Notes under the pieces: model-generated
Database searches by the model: none
What the model saw: the letters and a program-made list of their open reading frames with translations, nothing else
Told to the model about the DNA's origin: nothing
From: Pseudarthrobacter raffinosi
Lineage (GTDB): Bacteria; Actinomycetota; Actinomycetes; Actinomycetales; Micrococcaceae
Assembly (NCBI RefSeq): GCF_023913735.1
Contig: NZ_JAMXBH010000016.1
Coordinates: 42,527 to 106,526, forward strand
DNA: 64,000 nucleotides
Direction: 5' to 3'
Made by a program: the position numbers and the translations under genes
Part shown: positions 62,901-64,000 of the stretch, one piece after another
How the letters are laid out: the number at the start of each line of letters is the position of its first letter
Numbering within the stretch: the stretch's first letter is position 1

Positions 62901-63672
62901 CATGGGCTGGATGCACGACTCCCTCAAGTACGCCTCCGAGGACCCGATCAACCGGAAGTGGCACCACGGTACGTTGACGTTCTCGATGGTCTACGCGTTC
63001 ACCGAGAACTTCCTTCTCCCCATCAGCCACGACGAAGTAGTGCACGGCAAGGGCTCCATGCTCCGGAAGATGCCGGGGGACCGCTGGCAGCAGCTGGCCA
63101 ACCTGCGCGCCTTCTTTGCCTACCAGTGGGCGCACCCGGGCAAGCAGCTCATTTTTATGGGCACCGAATTCGGCCAGGAGGCTGAATGGTCCGAGCAGCA
63201 TGGACTGGACTGGTACCTGGCCGACATTCCGGCGCACCGCGGATTGCAGCTCCTCACCAAGGACCTCAACGAGCTCTACAGCTCGACGCCGGCCCTCTAC
63301 GCTCGGGACAACGAGCCCGGTGGTTTCCAGTGGATCAACGGTGGGGACGCCGACCGCAATGTCCTGACGTTTGTCCGCTGGGACAAGGACGGCAATCCGT
63401 TGGTGTGCGCCGTTAACTTCTCCGGCGGGCCGCATGTGGGCTATGTCCTCGGCGTTCCCGCTGCCGGGGCCTGGACCGAAGTGCTCAACACTGATGCTGC
63501 GGCCTACGGCGGTTCAGGTGTTTTGAATGGCGGCGAGCTGATTGCCCTGGACGAAGGGCTTGATGGCCAGCCGGCATCGTTGACCGTGACGCTGCCGCCT
63601 TTGGGTGCGGCGTACTTCAAACCCGTTCCCTTGGCGGCCGGCGGACCGAAAAGTGTGAACCCGCTCTCTTAA
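59965..63672 (+). CDS. glgB: Maltokinase-1,4-alpha-glucan branching enzyme fusion
   Basis: A 1235-residue two-part enzyme. Residues 1-455 are a maltokinase (Pep2/Mak): REWLPRQRWFPVKT, the catalytic loop RIHGDLHLGQIL (His333), metal-binding LDFEGEP (Asp358) and the C-terminal KALYEVVYELRNRPDWLAIP. After a linker (about 456-495) comes a full GlgB with CBM48-like N-terminal modules, GGSWGYQVTSYFAPTSRFG, nucleophile Asp902 in DGLRVDAVASM, acid Glu955 in MIAEESTAFPGV and Asp1023 in ISHDEVVHGK. Start ATG 59965 lies one base past treS. An internal Shine-Dalgarno and ATG at 61407-61422 could make GlgB alone (750 residues). Confidence 0.94.
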   Translation: MAQPTLTAPLSAVLREWLPRQRWFPVKTADFSLEQAGSLSLEDAAGQARLEIFLLAVSSRTADGGLRTDVVQVPLSYRASPLAGAERALVGQAPGAGMAWIYDAVHDPSFVSSWLELIRSEAGSNTGSATGHRTRSEHRLPTAHGMVKVLSGEQSNSSVIVDDGESAAIVKFFRVLSEGINPEVEVGAALTAQGTFEVPATLGWVRGEWQAPASSGLPAQEPSQGELAVAHEFLAGGRDAWRLAVDAARTGADFTAEAHALGAATATVHRRLAEALGTAVEPAPGQLIAPGVAKRVRQAWAEASAAVGPYDDALGALLGELDGVPAGPLQRIHGDLHLGQILQVPGHGGQPGRWAILDFEGEPLRPIAERNFPDVPLRDVVGMLRSFDYAAGAAEREYQGARVPASWVDDCADAFLAGYAAVTPGTIDRTSPLFVALWLDKALYEVVYELRNRPDWLAIPTNASRRLLSVKGSGDQAGAASEGMKMTGSARTDRPRVPLHVDPDTLARVANGEHHAPHSVLGAHLDDHGHVTVRTLKHLAEAVSVVTAVGSVPMTHENNGVWVAVLEPLQAGHVPDYRLEVTYAGAAPLTVDEPYRYLPTVGEVDLHLIGEGRHEKLWEVLGAHVQHYKSSLGDVDGVSFAVWAPNAQAVRVKGDFNAWDGRENSLRSLGSSGVWEVFLPGVLAGACYKFEIKSKSGHWVEKADPLAFGTEVPPLTASRVVEPSYVFKDAEWMAARTQRDPHNSAMSAYEVHLGSWRLGLGYRELAKELVDYVKWLGFTHVEFMPVAEHPFGGSWGYQVTSYFAPTSRFGHPDEFRYLVDSLHQAGIGVLLDWVPAHFPKDAWALAQFDGEPLYEHADPNLGEHPDWGTLIFDFGRTEVRNFLVSNALYWLDEFHIDGLRVDAVASMLYLDYSREDGQWSPNRFGGRENLEAISFLQEVNATVYKTHPGAVMIAEESTAFPGVTAPTSHGGLGFGLKWNMGWMHDSLKYASEDPINRKWHHGTLTFSMVYAFTENFLLPISHDEVVHGKGSMLRKMPGDRWQQLANLRAFFAYQWAHPGKQLIFMGTEFGQEAEWSEQHGLDWYLADIPAHRGLQLLTKDLNELYSSTPALYARDNEPGGFQWINGGDADRNVLTFVRWDKDGNPLVCAVNFSGGPHVGYVLGVPAAGAWTEVLNTDAAAYGGSGVLNGGELIALDEGLDGQPASLTVTLPPLGAAYFKPVPLAAGGPKSVNPLS
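61407..61422 (+). promoter_or_regulatory. Internal ribosome-binding site at the maltokinase/GlgB junction
   Basis: GGAAGG (61407-61412) stands seven bases before an in-frame ATG (61420), codon 486 of the fusion. Spacing and strength are better than those of many separate genes in this window. A GlgB beginning here would have a normal family length. Confidence 0.6.
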
Positions 63673-63682
63673 GTGCGCGGCG

Positions 63683-63716
63683 AAAAGCCCGGAATTCCTT
63701 GAGATTCCGGGCTTTT
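63683..63716 (+). terminator. Rho-independent terminator of the glgE operon
   Basis: AAAAGCCCGGAAT and ATTCCGGGCTTTT form a perfect 13-bp stem with an eight-base loop ending in TTTTT, 10 bases past the stop. Confidence 0.9.
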
Positions 63717-63760
63717 TGCCGCCCTCAGGGTGGGGGTGCGGGGGGCTGTTCGGGGCTTGG

Positions 63761-63790
63761 TTGGCCATCCCGGCAAAGTGGTGGTAGAGT
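63761..63790 (+). promoter_or_regulatory. Probable promoter of an rRNA operon
   Basis: TTGGCC (63761) and TAGAGT (63785) are spaced 18 bases apart. The downstream leader carries the rRNA antitermination box, so this likely drives an rrn operon. Confidence 0.5.
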
Positions 63791-63961
63791 TTATTTCCGC
63801 GCTGCTCCACGGAGTCAGACCGAAAAAACCGACACGAAAGCCTCAGGCTGAGAACGTCGCGGATGCCGGTTTGACAAGAGTGAGACCAGCGGGTAAGTTT
63901 GAAAAGTTGCTCCGGAGCGATCTACGGCCGATTGATTGGTTGTGGTGGTGCCGGGTGTGTC

Positions 63962-63983
63962 TGTTGTTTGAGAACTCAATAGT
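63962..63983 (+). promoter_or_regulatory. rRNA leader boxA-like antitermination element
   Basis: TGTTGTTTGAGAACTCAATA is the typical actinobacterial rRNA-leader sequence that precedes the 16S gene. The window ends within the leader, before the 16S sequence. No protein gene is present in 63673-64000. Confidence 0.75.
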
Positions 63984-64000
63984 GTGCCAAGTTTGTTGAT

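Noticed and set aside
62011..63435. A 474-codon open frame antisense to glgB
   Set aside because: Shadow of the branching-enzyme gene, no motif and no ribosome site.

Overview
This window is a stretch of ordinary, gene-dense chromosome from a high-GC actinobacterium. It most resembles the Arthrobacter/Pseudarthrobacter group (Micrococcaceae). That is an inference from high-GC codon use, frequent GTG/TTG starts, and marker genes: SenX3-RegX3, CarD, the proteasome activator Bpa with a C-terminal GQYL, GTP-type PEP carboxykinase, and the GlgE alpha-glucan pathway. I see no prophage, transposase, plasmid gene, CRISPR array or recognisable defence island. Four tRNA genes, all on the minus strand, lie between protein genes, and the right edge enters what looks like the leader of an rRNA operon.

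Layout. 1-5.6 kb: partial disulfide oxidoreductase, tRNA-Arg, pckG, then flavohemoglobin and its probable nitric-oxide sensor NsrR. 5.6-11.6 kb: an unknown gene coupled to a phosphohexomutase, divergent recQ, a drug-efflux MFS gene whose end overlaps recQ, and tRNA-Ser. 11.8-22.2 kb: prolyl oligopeptidase, an FAD/NAD(P)-binding protein, a very large secreted nuclease/5'-nucleotidase, a VOC protein and a second tRNA-Ser. 22.3-31 kb: quinone oxidoreductase, a PadR/ABC/FtsX unit, a DUF1540 protein, and cstA with its small partner. 31-35 kb: bpa and several small or unknown genes, a cytoplasmic non-specific nuclease and tRNA-Thr. 35-45 kb: tmk-holB-peptidase, a PLP enzyme, gpmA, phoU divergent from senX3-regX3, and a lipoprotein. 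45-50 kb: carD-ispD-ispF-cysS-rlmB, the same order as in mycobacteria. 50-63.7 kb: glgX, a barnase-like RNase with its barstar, then glgP divergent from glgE-treS-maltokinase/glgB.

How the genes work together. The last block is a nearly complete trehalose-to-glycogen cycle. TreS makes maltose from trehalose, maltokinase phosphorylates it, GlgE adds maltosyl units to glucan and GlgB branches it. GlgX and GlgP take the polymer apart. The maltokinase and branching enzyme are fused in one frame, yet a good internal ribosome-binding site sits at the domain junction, so free GlgB could also be made. PhoU/SenX3/RegX3 form a phosphate-sensing unit with a PHO-box-like repeat in the divergent promoter. 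Bifunctional secreted nuclease/5'-nucleotidase could supply phosphate from extracellular DNA. NsrR and Hmp form a nitric-oxide detoxification unit.

The least-explained items are a set of large intergenic palindromes (two are copies of one element, one is a perfect 54-bp palindrome), the RNase/barstar pair inside the glycogen cluster, the maltokinase-GlgB fusion, and several conserved-looking genes of unknown function (5651-6160, 31519-31998, 32243-33241, 14136-16172). No clearly new multi-gene system is visible.
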